Below, one piece after another: positions 33,390 through 42,217 of a stretch of 64,000 nt of DNA. Made by a program: the position numbers and the translations under genes. Location of the stretch: positions 1,736,001-1,800,000 of the forward strand of contig NZ_CP089096.1 of assembly GCF_021172165.1 (NCBI RefSeq), given 5' to 3'. Numbering within the stretch: the stretch's first letter is position 1; every line of letters starts with the position of its first letter. Source of the stretch: Flavobacterium channae. Lineage in GTDB: Bacteria > Bacteroidota > Bacteroidia > Flavobacteriales > Flavobacteriaceae. The notes under the pieces were generated by a model that did no database searches, was not told where the DNA came from, and saw only the letters and a list, made by a program, of their open reading frames with translations.

Positions 33390-36209
33390 TTGAAGCTAGT
33401 TTTAAAAATAATAGTTTTTATTTTCCCTTTTCTGATTTATTCGCAGCACGCATCAAAAATGACTGTACGAATTAATACAGAGGAAAAAACGCTTTTGGTT
33501 AAACAAGTTCTTACATTTAACAACTCAACTAAAGATACAATTAAACACATTATTCTTAACGATTGGAACAATGCTTTTTCATCAAAATCTTCAGCTTTAG
33601 CAAAAAAATATTCTGATGAATTTGTTAGAACATTTCATTTGGCAAGTGAAAAAGAAAGAGGATTTACAGATATTAAAACAATCGTTGATGAAAATTCTCA
33701 AATTATTGAATGGAATAGACCTAATGGTAAAGTTGATTTAGTAAAACTTCAACTAAACAAACCTATATTACCATTTTCAAAAGACACATATACTTTAATT
33801 TACTTAGTCAAAATACCTGATGCGAAATTTACAAGATATGGCTACGAAAGTAATGGTAGAATTTTGCTTAAAAACTGGTTTTTAAATCCATCTCGATACG
33901 AACACAAACAGTTTGTTTTGCAGAGCAATGAAAATTTAGACGATATCCCAAATGCTTTTTCGGATTTCGAAATCGAATTTGAACTTCCTACAAATTACAG
34001 TCTATCAAGTAATCTTTCGGAAATAAGCACAACGGAACTAACTGATTCTAAAAAAATAGTATTAAACTCTAAAAATAAGAGCGACGTTGCAATTGTTGTT
34101 CAACCAACAAACACTTATCAAACTTACAAAAATGAAATTATTGAAGTAAGTTGTGGTTTAGAAGATAATAGAGTAAAAGACATTGATAAAGCCATTATTT
34201 TTGATAGAGTTAGTCGTTTTACTGCTTCAAAACTTGGGTTGCCTTTAGCTACTAAAATTTTAATTACTCAAGAAGATTATGCTCGTCAGCCTTTTTATGG
34301 TTTAAACCAACTTCCTAGTTTTTTAAGTCCTTTTTCAAACGAATTAATGTTTGAACTAAAATTTCTAAAAACCTATTTAAACAATTATTTAAAGGAGAAT
34401 TTAAACTTAAATCAAAGAAAAGATTATTGGATTTATGATGGAATTCAAGTGTTCTTAATGATGCAATATGCCGACGAATATTTTCCAGATTTAAAAATGA
34501 CTGGAAATGTTGCTAACTTAAAAATTTTAAAATCCTATCATTTTATCAATCTTGATTTTAATCAACAATATAATTATTTATACATGTTGATGGCAAGAAA
34601 AAATCTTGATCAACCATTAAATGAGCCAAAAAACAAACTGATAAAATTTAACGAGCAAATTGCAAGTAAATACAGAGCGGGATTGAGTTTTAAATATCTT
34701 GATAGTTATCTTGGAAACGAAATTGTTCACAATACAATTAAAGAATACATTCAAGAAAATCAATATTTAGGAACAAATTCGCGTCAATTTGAAACCGTTA
34801 TGCTGAAGAATAGTCCAAAAGACATCAATTGGTTTTTTAGAACTGTAATAGAAACACGTGATTTAATTGATTATAAATTTGGAAAAGTAACCAAAACCGA
34901 AGATTCAATTACGGTAAACATTAAAAATAAAACACATACAAACGTTCCTATATCATTATACCAACTAAAAGACAATCAGGTGATTAATAAAATATGGATT
35001 ACTAATATTAAAACCGATTCTACTTTTGTAATTCCAAGATTAGCCGCCGATAAATTAACCCTTAATTATTATAATGAAGTTCCAGAATATAATTTGAGAA
35101 ACAATTGGAAATCATTGAAAGGTTTTTTCTTCAACAATCGTCCATTTAAATTTATCTTTTTCAAAGATTTAGAAGAACCATATTACAATCAAATATTTTA
35201 TGTTCCTGAAGTAGAATTTAATATTTATGACGGAATTGCATTAGGAATGCGAATTAATAATAGATCGATACTTAATAAACCTTTTTCTTTAAGTGCTACT
35301 CCAATGTTTTCAAGTAATACTGGTAAAATAGTTGGTAAATTTTCCGCAATTGTCGATGATAATGTTAGAGAAAAGGGAAATTTATATAACATTAGATATA
35401 TGTTAACAGGTCATCGTTTCCATTACACAACTGATGCTTTCTATACAAATCTAGTACCAAGTATTCAATTTAGATTTAGAGATGAAAATTTAAGAAAAAA
35501 CAAAAACGAATTCATACAACTAAGACAAGTTTATGTTAATCGTGATAAATCAGAATTTACTATTGATTCTAATACTGAAAATTACAATGTTTTTAATCTT
35601 AAATATGGTAATTATCAATCAGAAGGAACCAAGCATTATTCTTTATTAAACGATTTACAAATTGCTAATTCATTTGGAAAAGTAGCAACTGAAATTCATT
35701 ACAGAAAATTATTTAAAAACAATCGTCAAATAGGTTTTAGATTTTTTGCTGGAGCTTTTATGTATAATTCTACAAATTCTGATTTCTTTAGTTTTGGCTT
35801 AGACAGACCAAACGATTATATGTTTGATTATGATTTATTAGGAAGAAGTGAAACAACAGGAATTTACAGTCAACAATATGTTTATGCAGAAGGTGGTTTA
35901 AAATCAAAATTTGACACTCGATATGCAAATCAATGGATGACAACATTAAATGGGACATTAAACATTTGGAATTGGATTCAAATTTATGGAGATGTAGGTA
36001 TGTTTAAAAACAAATACCATAGCGCTAAATTTGTTTATGATTCAGGACTTCACTTGAACCTTGTACCGGATTATTTTGAGCTTTTCTTACCAGTTTACTC
36101 TTCAAACGGATTTGAATTAAACTCAAATAATTATGGTGAAAAAGTACGTTTTGTAGTTACACTAACTCCTAAAACATTAATTTCACTTTTTACTAGAAAA
36201 TGGTTTTAA
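33390..36209 (+). CDS. M1 peptidase-like protein with degenerate zinc site and C-terminal barrel
   Basis: A 939-residue exported protein. Signal peptide 1-18 (IIVFIFPFLIYSQ). Residues about 20-230 resemble the N-terminal beta domain of M1 aminopeptidases (TVRINTEEKTLLVKQVLTFNN). At the place where M1 has HExxH there is FELKF (321-325), and WIYDG (347-351) aligns with the downstream W-x-x-E-G motif, so both His and the second Glu ligand are lost. From about 590 on the sequence is rich in alternating aromatic strands and ends TLISLFTRKWF, like an outer-membrane beta-barrel. The start codon is TTG; an upstream in-frame stop leaves no ATG that keeps the signal peptide. Confidence 0.65.
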   Translation: MKLVLKIIVFIFPFLIYSQHASKMTVRINTEEKTLLVKQVLTFNNSTKDTIKHIILNDWNNAFSSKSSALAKKYSDEFVRTFHLASEKERGFTDIKTIVDENSQIIEWNRPNGKVDLVKLQLNKPILPFSKDTYTLIYLVKIPDAKFTRYGYESNGRILLKNWFLNPSRYEHKQFVLQSNENLDDIPNAFSDFEIEFELPTNYSLSSNLSEISTTELTDSKKIVLNSKNKSDVAIVVQPTNTYQTYKNEIIEVSCGLEDNRVKDIDKAIIFDRVSRFTASKLGLPLATKILITQEDYARQPFYGLNQLPSFLSPFSNELMFELKFLKTYLNNYLKENLNLNQRKDYWIYDGIQVFLMMQYADEYFPDLKMTGNVANLKILKSYHFINLDFNQQYNYLYMLMARKNLDQPLNEPKNKLIKFNEQIASKYRAGLSFKYLDSYLGNEIVHNTIKEYIQENQYLGTNSRQFETVMLKNSPKDINWFFRTVIETRDLIDYKFGKVTKTEDSITVNIKNKTHTNVPISLYQLKDNQVINKIWITNIKTDSTFVIPRLAADKLTLNYYNEVPEYNLRNNWKSLKGFFFNNRPFKFIFFKDLEEPYYNQIFYVPEVEFNIYDGIALGMRINNRSILNKPFSLSATPMFSSNTGKIVGKFSAIVDDNVREKGNLYNIRYMLTGHRFHYTTDAFYTNLVPSIQFRFRDENLRKNKNEFIQLRQVYVNRDKSEFTIDSNTENYNVFNLKYGNYQSEGTKHYSLLNDLQIANSFGKVATEIHYRKLFKNNRQIGFRFFAGAFMYNSTNSDFFSFGLDRPNDYMFDYDLLGRSETTGIYSQQYVYAEGGLKSKFDTRYANQWMTTLNGTLNIWNWIQIYGDVGMFKNKYHSAKFVYDSGLHLNLVPDYFELFLPVYSSNGFELNSNNYGEKVRFVVTLTPKTLISLFTRKWF

Positions 36210-36333
36210 TAGATTTTTATCTATTTAATTAACAATTCATCAACAAAAAGTTATTTTTAAATGAATTCATTGCGTTTTTCAAATTAAAACTATTGATAAT
36301 TTAATAATAATTAAAAAAATATCATGCCTCCTA

Positions 36334-36363
36334 TTGTTTTATAAGTCGTTTTAATTAAATTTG
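36334..36363 (+). promoter_or_regulatory. Promoter of the fused E1 gene
   Basis: TTG (36334-36336), 19-bp spacer, TAAATTTG (36356-36363), 29 bp before the ATG. Confidence 0.5.
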
Positions 36364-36392
36364 TTGAATTATCAATTTCGTATACTCGGCTT

Positions 36393-38795
36393 ATGAAAAC
36401 AGCAACAACATCGGAAGTAGTTTCTTTTGAAGATTTCAAAAAAGAAGTGATTAACGATTATAAAATCGCCAGAATCAGTAGAGAATGTAGTCTTCTAGGA
36501 AGAAAAGAAGTTTTAACTGGTAAAGCTAAATTTGGAATTTTTGGTGATGGAAAAGAAGTGCCTCAATTAGCACTTGCTAAAGCTTTCCAAAACGGAGATT
36601 TTCGTTCTGGTTACTATCGTGATCAAACTTTCATGATGGCAATTGGCGCTATGAATATTGAGCAATTCTTTGCTGGATTGTATGGTCATACCGATATCAA
36701 TTTTGATCCAATGAGTGCTGGTCGTCAAATGGGTGGTCACTTTGCTACGCATTCGTTAGACGAAAATGGTAACTGGAAAAACTTAACACAACAAAAAAAT
36801 TCGAGTTCTGATATCTCTCCTACTGCTGGGCAAATGCCGCGTTTGTTAGGATTAGCTCAGGCTTCAAAAATATACAGAAATGTTTCAGGAATCAACCAAA
36901 CCAACTTCTCTGAAAACGGAAACGAAGTGGCTTGGGGAACTATCGGAAATGCTTCTACTTCTGAAGGTTTATTCTTCGAAACCATCAATGCTGCTGGTGT
37001 TTTACAAGTACCAATGGTAATGAGCGTTTGGGACGACGAATACGGAATTTCAGTTCACGCACGTCATCAAACAACTAAAGAAAACATCTCAGAAATTTTA
37101 AAAGGTTTCCAACGTGATGAAGAAAATAACGGTTACGAAATCTTACGTGTTAAAGGTTGGGATTACCCAGCTTTAGTAGAAACCTATCAAAAAGCATCGC
37201 AAATTGCGCGTGAAGAACACGTTCCTGTTTTAGTGCACGTAAGCGAATTAACGCAACCGCAAGGTCACTCAACTTCTGGAAGTCACGAACGTTACAAAAA
37301 TGCAGAACGTTTGGCTTGGGAAGCAGAATTCGACTGTGTAGCTAAAATGAAAACTTGGTTAATTGAAAACAATATCGCTACTTCTGAAGAATTAGATGAG
37401 ATTGATAGCCAAGCTAAAAAAGACGTTTTAGAAGGTAAAAAAACAGCTTGGATAAACTTTACAGCTCCAATTAAAGCTGAGCAACAAGAGTTGGTTGGTT
37501 TGTTAAATACCATCGCTTCACAAAGTGAAAACAAAGTATTCATCGAGAAAATTGCTAACGATGTTGCGTCAATAAAAGAACCAATTCGTAAAGATATTTT
37601 AGTTGCAGCTCGTAAAGTTTTGCGTATGATTATCAAAGAAAATTCTCGTGCTACTTTAGCTACTTGGATTGAAAATTATACGGAGAAAATCCAACCAAAA
37701 TTCAGTTCGCACTTATTTTCGCAATCGGATAAAACCGTTTTAAAATCAAAAGAAGTAGCTCCAACCTATGACGCAACTGCTGAAGACGTAGATGCTCGTT
37801 TGGTGTTAAGAGATAACTTTGATGCTATCTTTTCAAAATATCCTGAAACCTTAATTTTTGGTGAAGATTCAGGAAATATTGGTGATGTTAACCAAGGTTT
37901 GGAAGGAATGCAAGAAAAATATGGAGAATTACGTGTTGCCGATGTCGGAATTCGTGAAGCTACAATTTTAGGTCAAGGAATTGGAATGGCAATGAGAGGA
38001 TTACGTCCAATTGCAGAAATTCAATATTTAGATTATTTGTTGTACGCTATCCAAATCATGAGTGACGATTTAGCGACATTACAATATAGAACTGCCGGTC
38101 GTCAAAAAGCACCATTAATTATCAGAACTCGTGGTCACCGTTTAGAAGGTGTTTGGCATTCAGGTTCACCAATGGGAATGATTATCAATGCAATCAGAGG
38201 AATTCACGTTTTAGTTCCAAGAAACATGACCAAAGCCGCTGGTTTTTATAACACTTTATTAGAAACAGACGAACCTGCATTGGTTGTAGAATGTTTGAAC
38301 GGTTACCGTTTAAAAGAGAAAATGCCAACTAATTTAGGCGAATTCAAAACACCTATCGGAGTAGTTGAAACGATTAAAACTGGAACTGATATTACATTAG
38401 TTTCTTACGGTTCTACATTACGTTTGGTAGAACAAGCAGCAAATGAGTTAGAATCAGTTGGAATTAGTGCTGAAATCATCGATATTCAATCGCTTTTACC
38501 TTTCGATATCAATCACGATATTGTGAAATCGGTAGCAAAAACAAATCGTTTATTAGTAATTGATGAAGACGTTCCTGGTGGAGCAAGTGCTTATATTTTA
38601 CAAGAAATTGTAGAAAATCAAAAAGCCTACCAACATTTAGATAGCGCACCTCAAACCCTAACATCAAAAGCACACAGACCTGCTTATGGAACCGATGGAG
38701 ATTACTTCTCAAAGCCTTCAACAGAAGACATTTTTGAGAAAGTATATGCGATTATGAATGAGGCAAATCCAACAAAATATCCAAGTTTATATTAA
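36393..38795 (+). CDS. Fused alpha-beta E1 of a 2-oxoacid dehydrogenase (branched-chain type)
   Basis: An 800-residue thiamine-diphosphate enzyme in which E1 alpha (about 20-370) and E1 beta (about 455-790) are one chain. The alpha part has GRKEVLTGKAKFGIFGDGKEV, GRQMGGHFATHS and the cofactor loop GNASTSEG followed by VMSVWDDEYGIS. The beta part has FGEDSGNIGDVNQGLEGM, GIREATILGQGIGMAMRG and IDEDVPGGASAYI. It would decarboxylate branched-chain or related 2-oxoacids and hand acyl groups to an E2, using LpdA as E3; no E2 gene is in the window. Fused E1 proteins are usual in Bacteroidota. Substrate assignment is inference. Confidence 0.88.
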   Translation: MKTATTSEVVSFEDFKKEVINDYKIARISRECSLLGRKEVLTGKAKFGIFGDGKEVPQLALAKAFQNGDFRSGYYRDQTFMMAIGAMNIEQFFAGLYGHTDINFDPMSAGRQMGGHFATHSLDENGNWKNLTQQKNSSSDISPTAGQMPRLLGLAQASKIYRNVSGINQTNFSENGNEVAWGTIGNASTSEGLFFETINAAGVLQVPMVMSVWDDEYGISVHARHQTTKENISEILKGFQRDEENNGYEILRVKGWDYPALVETYQKASQIAREEHVPVLVHVSELTQPQGHSTSGSHERYKNAERLAWEAEFDCVAKMKTWLIENNIATSEELDEIDSQAKKDVLEGKKTAWINFTAPIKAEQQELVGLLNTIASQSENKVFIEKIANDVASIKEPIRKDILVAARKVLRMIIKENSRATLATWIENYTEKIQPKFSSHLFSQSDKTVLKSKEVAPTYDATAEDVDARLVLRDNFDAIFSKYPETLIFGEDSGNIGDVNQGLEGMQEKYGELRVADVGIREATILGQGIGMAMRGLRPIAEIQYLDYLLYAIQIMSDDLATLQYRTAGRQKAPLIIRTRGHRLEGVWHSGSPMGMIINAIRGIHVLVPRNMTKAAGFYNTLLETDEPALVVECLNGYRLKEKMPTNLGEFKTPIGVVETIKTGTDITLVSYGSTLRLVEQAANELESVGISAEIIDIQSLLPFDINHDIVKSVAKTNRLLVIDEDVPGGASAYILQEIVENQKAYQHLDSAPQTLTSKAHRPAYGTDGDYFSKPSTEDIFEKVYAIMNEANPTKYPSLY

Positions 38796-38799
38796 AAAA

Positions 38800-38832
38800 T
38801 TTGTTTATTCGAAAATTAATTAGAAATATTTG
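38800..38832 (+). promoter_or_regulatory. Promoter of the trp operon
   Basis: TTTG at 38800-38803, 21-bp spacer, AATATTTG at 38825-38832 (one mismatch to TAnnTTTG). Transcription would start about 12 bases before the leader-peptide ATG at 38851. Confidence 0.5.
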
Positions 38833-38850
38833 CAACATACAATTAAGAAC

Positions 38851-38907
38851 ATGATTTCAATTTTAAACAATACTTGGTGGTGGTCTAACTTACGTCAAAC
38901 GTCGTGA
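38851..38907 (+). CDS. trpL: trp operon leader peptide with three Trp codons
   Basis: An 18-codon frame, MISILNNTWWWSNLRQTS, with three consecutive TGG codons at 38875-38883. It lies between the E1 gene and trpE, just downstream of a promoter-like sequence and 40 bp upstream of a strong terminator. Trp is rare, so three in a row in a short leader before trpE is strong evidence for ribosome-mediated attenuation. When Trp-tRNA is scarce the ribosome would pause at the TGG codons and allow read-through into trpE. The peptide itself is not expected to have a function. Confidence 0.88.
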   Translation: MISILNNTWWWSNLRQTS

Positions 38908-38947
38908 GCGAAACCTGCTATAGTATAATTTAATACCAAATACATAG

Positions 38948-38980
38948 AAAAGGCTTGTCAATCACGACAAGCCTTTTTTT
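38948..38980 (+). terminator. trp attenuator (terminator) before trpE
   Basis: A 12-bp stem AAAAGGCTTGTC / GACAAGCCTTTT with loop AATCAC and T7 to 38980, 20 bp before the trpE ATG. With the Trp-rich leader upstream it should act as the regulated terminator. Confidence 0.85.
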
Positions 38981-39001
38981 ATTGTCAAAAATCACATAAT
39001 T

Positions 39002-40402
39002 ATGAAAAAATATAAATTACATACCAATTACAAACAAATTCTTGCCGACACCATTACGCCAGTGAGTGTTTACCTGAAAATTCGCGATAAATTTCCAAAT
39101 AGTATTCTTTTGGAGAGTTCTGATTATCATGCAAATGACAACAGTTTTTCGTACATCTGTTTCAATCCGATTGCTTCCATAAAAGTTGAAAATCAAAAAA
39201 TTGAAATGAATTATCCAGATGGATTTTCAGAAATAATTCCAATTGATGCTGATGTTAATGTTGTTAAAGAAATCGAAAACTTTTCAAATCAATTTGAAAC
39301 AGAAAAGTCAGATTTTAAATTCATAACACAAGGATTATTCGGTTATTTAGCTTACGATGCCATTCAGTATTTTGAGAAAGTTTCGATTGCTAAAAAATCA
39401 ACAGAAAACGAAATTCCAGAACTATTCTATGCTGTTTATCAAAATATCATCGCGATTAATCATTTCAAAAACGAAGCGTATTTATTTTGTCATAGTTTTG
39501 ATAGAAGCAATAATATCGCTGAAATTGAACAATTATTACAATCGAAAAATTTTGCTTCCTTTTCATTTCAAAAATCAGGAAACGGAACTTCAAACTTAAC
39601 CGATGATGAATTCAAAAACTACGTTTCGTTAGCCAAGAAACATTGTTTACGTGGTGATGTTTTCCAATTGGTGTTATCTAGAAGATTTTCACAAGGTTTT
39701 AAAGGTGATGAGTTCAATGTTTATAGAGCTTTAAGAAGCATCAATCCTTCACAGTATCTGTTTTATTTCGACTACGGAAATTTCAAAATATTCGGTTCAT
39801 CACCTGAAGCACAATTAGTAATCAAAAACAATTATGCCGAAATTCATCCTATCGCAGGCACGTTCAAACGCACCGGAAACGACGAACAAGATGCCGAATT
39901 AGCCAAAAAATTAGGCGAAGATACCAAAGAAAACAGCGAACATGTCATGTTGGTCGATTTAGCAAGAAACGATTTAAGTCGAAGTTGCCACGAAGTAAAA
40001 GTAGAAAAATACAAAGAAGTCCAGTTTTTCTCTCACGTGATTCATTTGGTTTCAAAAGTATCGGGAAAATTAAAAGAAAATCATACTTTTATGGAATTAG
40101 TTGCGAAGACTTTCCCAGCAGGAACATTAACAGGAGCGCCAAAAGTAAAAGCCATACAATTGATTGAAAACATCGAAAAAACCAATCGAAGTTTCTACGG
40201 TGGCGCCATAGGAGTATTAGATTTTGAAGGTAATTTCAATCATGCTATTATGATTCGTTCTTTTTTGAGTAAAAATCATACCTTACATTTTCAAGCTGGA
40301 GCTGGAATTGTAGAAAGTTCCTCCGAAGAAAACGAAATGCAAGAAGTGTACAACAAGTTAGGCGCTTTACAAAAAGCTTTAGATTTAGCAGAAAACATAT
40401 AA
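39002..40402 (+). CDS. trpE: Anthranilate synthase component I
   Basis: Converts chorismate to anthranilate with ammonia supplied by TrpG, the first committed step to tryptophan. 466 residues. The feedback site motif LLESSD is near residues 36-41, so inhibition by Trp is expected. The catalytic half has the chorismate-binding signatures GSSPEAQLV, HPIAGTFKRTG, LVDLARNDLSR and AGTLTGAPKVKA with FYGGAIG near the end. First structural gene after the attenuator. Separated from trpG by 164 bp, the longest gap in the operon. Confidence 0.97.
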   Translation: MKKYKLHTNYKQILADTITPVSVYLKIRDKFPNSILLESSDYHANDNSFSYICFNPIASIKVENQKIEMNYPDGFSEIIPIDADVNVVKEIENFSNQFETEKSDFKFITQGLFGYLAYDAIQYFEKVSIAKKSTENEIPELFYAVYQNIIAINHFKNEAYLFCHSFDRSNNIAEIEQLLQSKNFASFSFQKSGNGTSNLTDDEFKNYVSLAKKHCLRGDVFQLVLSRRFSQGFKGDEFNVYRALRSINPSQYLFYFDYGNFKIFGSSPEAQLVIKNNYAEIHPIAGTFKRTGNDEQDAELAKKLGEDTKENSEHVMLVDLARNDLSRSCHEVKVEKYKEVQFFSHVIHLVSKVSGKLKENHTFMELVAKTFPAGTLTGAPKVKAIQLIENIEKTNRSFYGGAIGVLDFEGNFNHAIMIRSFLSKNHTLHFQAGAGIVESSSEENEMQEVYNKLGALQKALDLAENI

Positions 40403-40566
40403 AAATTCAAGAACAAGTTCAAGAACAAAAATCAAGTGCAAATTGTCAAGTCGAGCGTAGTAAAGTCTTTTTTAGATTTATATAATTTCTTAAATCTGTG
40501 TTCCAAAAAAAAGAACTTGAATTTTGAACTTGAATTTGCCCTTGAAATTGAAAAAAAATTAAAGAA
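40403..40566. repeat. Imperfect inverted repeats between trpE and trpG
   Basis: AAATTCAAG and TTCAAG elements at 40403-40424 face CTTGAA/CTTGAATTT elements at 40513-40537, so RNA from this gap could fold. Inside lies GTCGAGCGTAGTAAAG (40449-40464), resembling a degenerate intergenic repeat of a kind common in flavobacteria. No open frame is seen. Confidence 0.4.
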
Positions 40567-41130
40567 ATGAAAATAGCAGTTATAGACAATTACGATAGTT
40601 TTACATACAATTTAGTCCACTATTTAGAGGATTTGAATGCGAATATAACCGTTTTTAGAAACGATGAATTTGAGTTAAATGAATTAGAAAAATTCGATAA
40701 AATTCTACTTTCGCCAGGTCCTGGAATTCCTGATGAAGCGGGTTTATTGAAAGAGGTTATCAAAAAATATGCTTCAAGCAAAAGTATTTTCGGAGTTTGC
40801 CTAGGTTTACAAGCTATCGGAGAAGTTTTTGGTGGTACTCTAACCAATTTAGATAAAGTCTATCACGGTGTTGCTACTAAAGTCAAAAAAACTAATGACG
40901 ACTTTATTTTCAATGATTTACCAAATGAATTCGAAGTCGGACGTTACCATTCTTGGGTAGTTGCCAACGAAAACCTTCCTACCGATTTAATCGTTACTTC
41001 TACTGATGAAAACGGTCAAATCATGTCGATGAAACATGCACATTTTGATATTCGAGGCGTTCAATATCATCCAGAAAGTGTCTTAACGCCTTACGGAAAA
41101 AAAATCTTAGAAAATTGGCTTAGCCATTAA
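40567..41130 (+). CDS. trpG: Anthranilate synthase component II (glutamine amidotransferase)
   Basis: Releases ammonia from glutamine for TrpE. 187 residues, a stand-alone class I glutamine amidotransferase. The oxyanion turn SPGPGIPDEAG is at about 50-60, the nucleophile Cys is in GVCLGLQAIGE near residue 79, and the His-Glu pair is in QYHPESVLTPYG near residue 171. In many bacteria this subunit is shared with aminodeoxychorismate synthase (pabA); the trp context favours TrpG. ATG start. Confidence 0.96.
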   Translation: MKIAVIDNYDSFTYNLVHYLEDLNANITVFRNDEFELNELEKFDKILLSPGPGIPDEAGLLKEVIKKYASSKSIFGVCLGLQAIGEVFGGTLTNLDKVYHGVATKVKKTNDDFIFNDLPNEFEVGRYHSWVVANENLPTDLIVTSTDENGQIMSMKHAHFDIRGVQYHPESVLTPYGKKILENWLSH

Positions 41131-41222
41131 TTAGCAACAACATACACGCTTAATTTCCTACTTCACTAATACAAAATCAATGAAGTACAGCCCAACTTAT
41201 ATCCAATATTAAAATTACTGAA

Positions 41223-42215
41223 ATGAAAAATATATTAAACAGATTAATTCAACACGAAATCCTAACCAAAGAGGAAGCCAAAGATGTTTTGGTCAATATT
41301 TCTTCTGGAAGTTACAATCCAAGTCAAATTGCAGCATTTATGACGGTTTACATGATGCGAAGCATTACCATTGAAGAATTAGCGGGTTTCCGTGAAGCTT
41401 TGTTAGAATTGTGTATTCCGGTTGATTTTTCCGCTTACAATACCATCGATTTGTGTGGAACAGGCGGCGATGGAAAAGATACTTTCAATATTTCTACTCT
41501 TGCCTCATTTATCGTAGCTGGAGCAGGAATTAAAGTCGCAAAACACGGAAATTATGGTGTTTCCTCCATTTCTGGTTCAAGTAATGTGATGGAAAAAATG
41601 GGTGTGAAATTTACTAACAATTCCGATTTCCTAATTAAATCCATCGAAGAAACAAATATTGCTATTTTGCACGCACCACTCTTCCACCCTGCTATGAAAA
41701 ATGTAGGTCCGATTCGAAAAGAATTAGGTGTGAAAACGTTTTTTAATATGTTGGGACCAATGGTAAATCCATCTTTTCCAAAAAATCAGATGGTGGGTGT
41801 TTTCAGTTTAGAATTGGCTCGAATGTATGCTTATTTATACCAAAACACAACAACCAACTACTCTATTTTACATGGATTAAGCGGTTTTGATGAAGTTTCA
41901 TTAACGGATGAAGTAAAAATTATTTCTAATACATCCGAACAAATCTTAAAACCAATCGATTTCAAACTTCCAGAATGTAAATTAGAAACTATCAAAGGAG
42001 GAACAACTGTTGATGAATCGGCTAAAATTTTCTACGATGTCATTTCTGGGAAAGGAACAAAACCTCAAAACAATGTAGTTTGTGCAAATGCAGCCATAGC
42101 CATTCAAACTGTAGAAAAATCAAGTTATGAAGACGCTCTTTTTAAAGCACAAGAAAGTTTAGCTAGCGGAAAAGCATTTGAAAAATTAAAAAAATTAATC
42201 GAAATAAGTAATTAA
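41223..42215 (+). CDS. trpD: Anthranilate phosphoribosyltransferase
   Basis: Transfers phosphoribose from PRPP to anthranilate. 330 residues, normal. The PRPP-binding loop DLCGTGGDGKDTFNIST lies at about 77-93 and the second anthranilate-site region KHGNYGVSSISGSSNVMEKMG near 107-127, followed by HPAMKNVGPIRKELG and TFFNMLGPMVNP. The 92-bp gap from trpG holds only a 7-bp inverted repeat (TACTTCA / TGAAGTA, 41159-41187). Two bases separate it from trpC. Confidence 0.97.
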   Translation: MKNILNRLIQHEILTKEEAKDVLVNISSGSYNPSQIAAFMTVYMMRSITIEELAGFREALLELCIPVDFSAYNTIDLCGTGGDGKDTFNISTLASFIVAGAGIKVAKHGNYGVSSISGSSNVMEKMGVKFTNNSDFLIKSIEETNIAILHAPLFHPAMKNVGPIRKELGVKTFFNMLGPMVNPSFPKNQMVGVFSLELARMYAYLYQNTTTNYSILHGLSGFDEVSLTDEVKIISNTSEQILKPIDFKLPECKLETIKGGTTVDESAKIFYDVISGKGTKPQNNVVCANAAIAIQTVEKSSYEDALFKAQESLASGKAFEKLKKLIEISN

Positions 42216-42217
42216 TC

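Noticed and set aside
33390..36209. Active M1 aminopeptidase
   Set aside because: The zinc motif HExxH is absent; FELKF occupies its place.
41159..41187. TACTTCA/TGAAGTA repeat between trpG and trpD as an internal attenuator
   Set aside because: Seven base pairs with a 15-base loop and no T run; not enough for a regulatory call.
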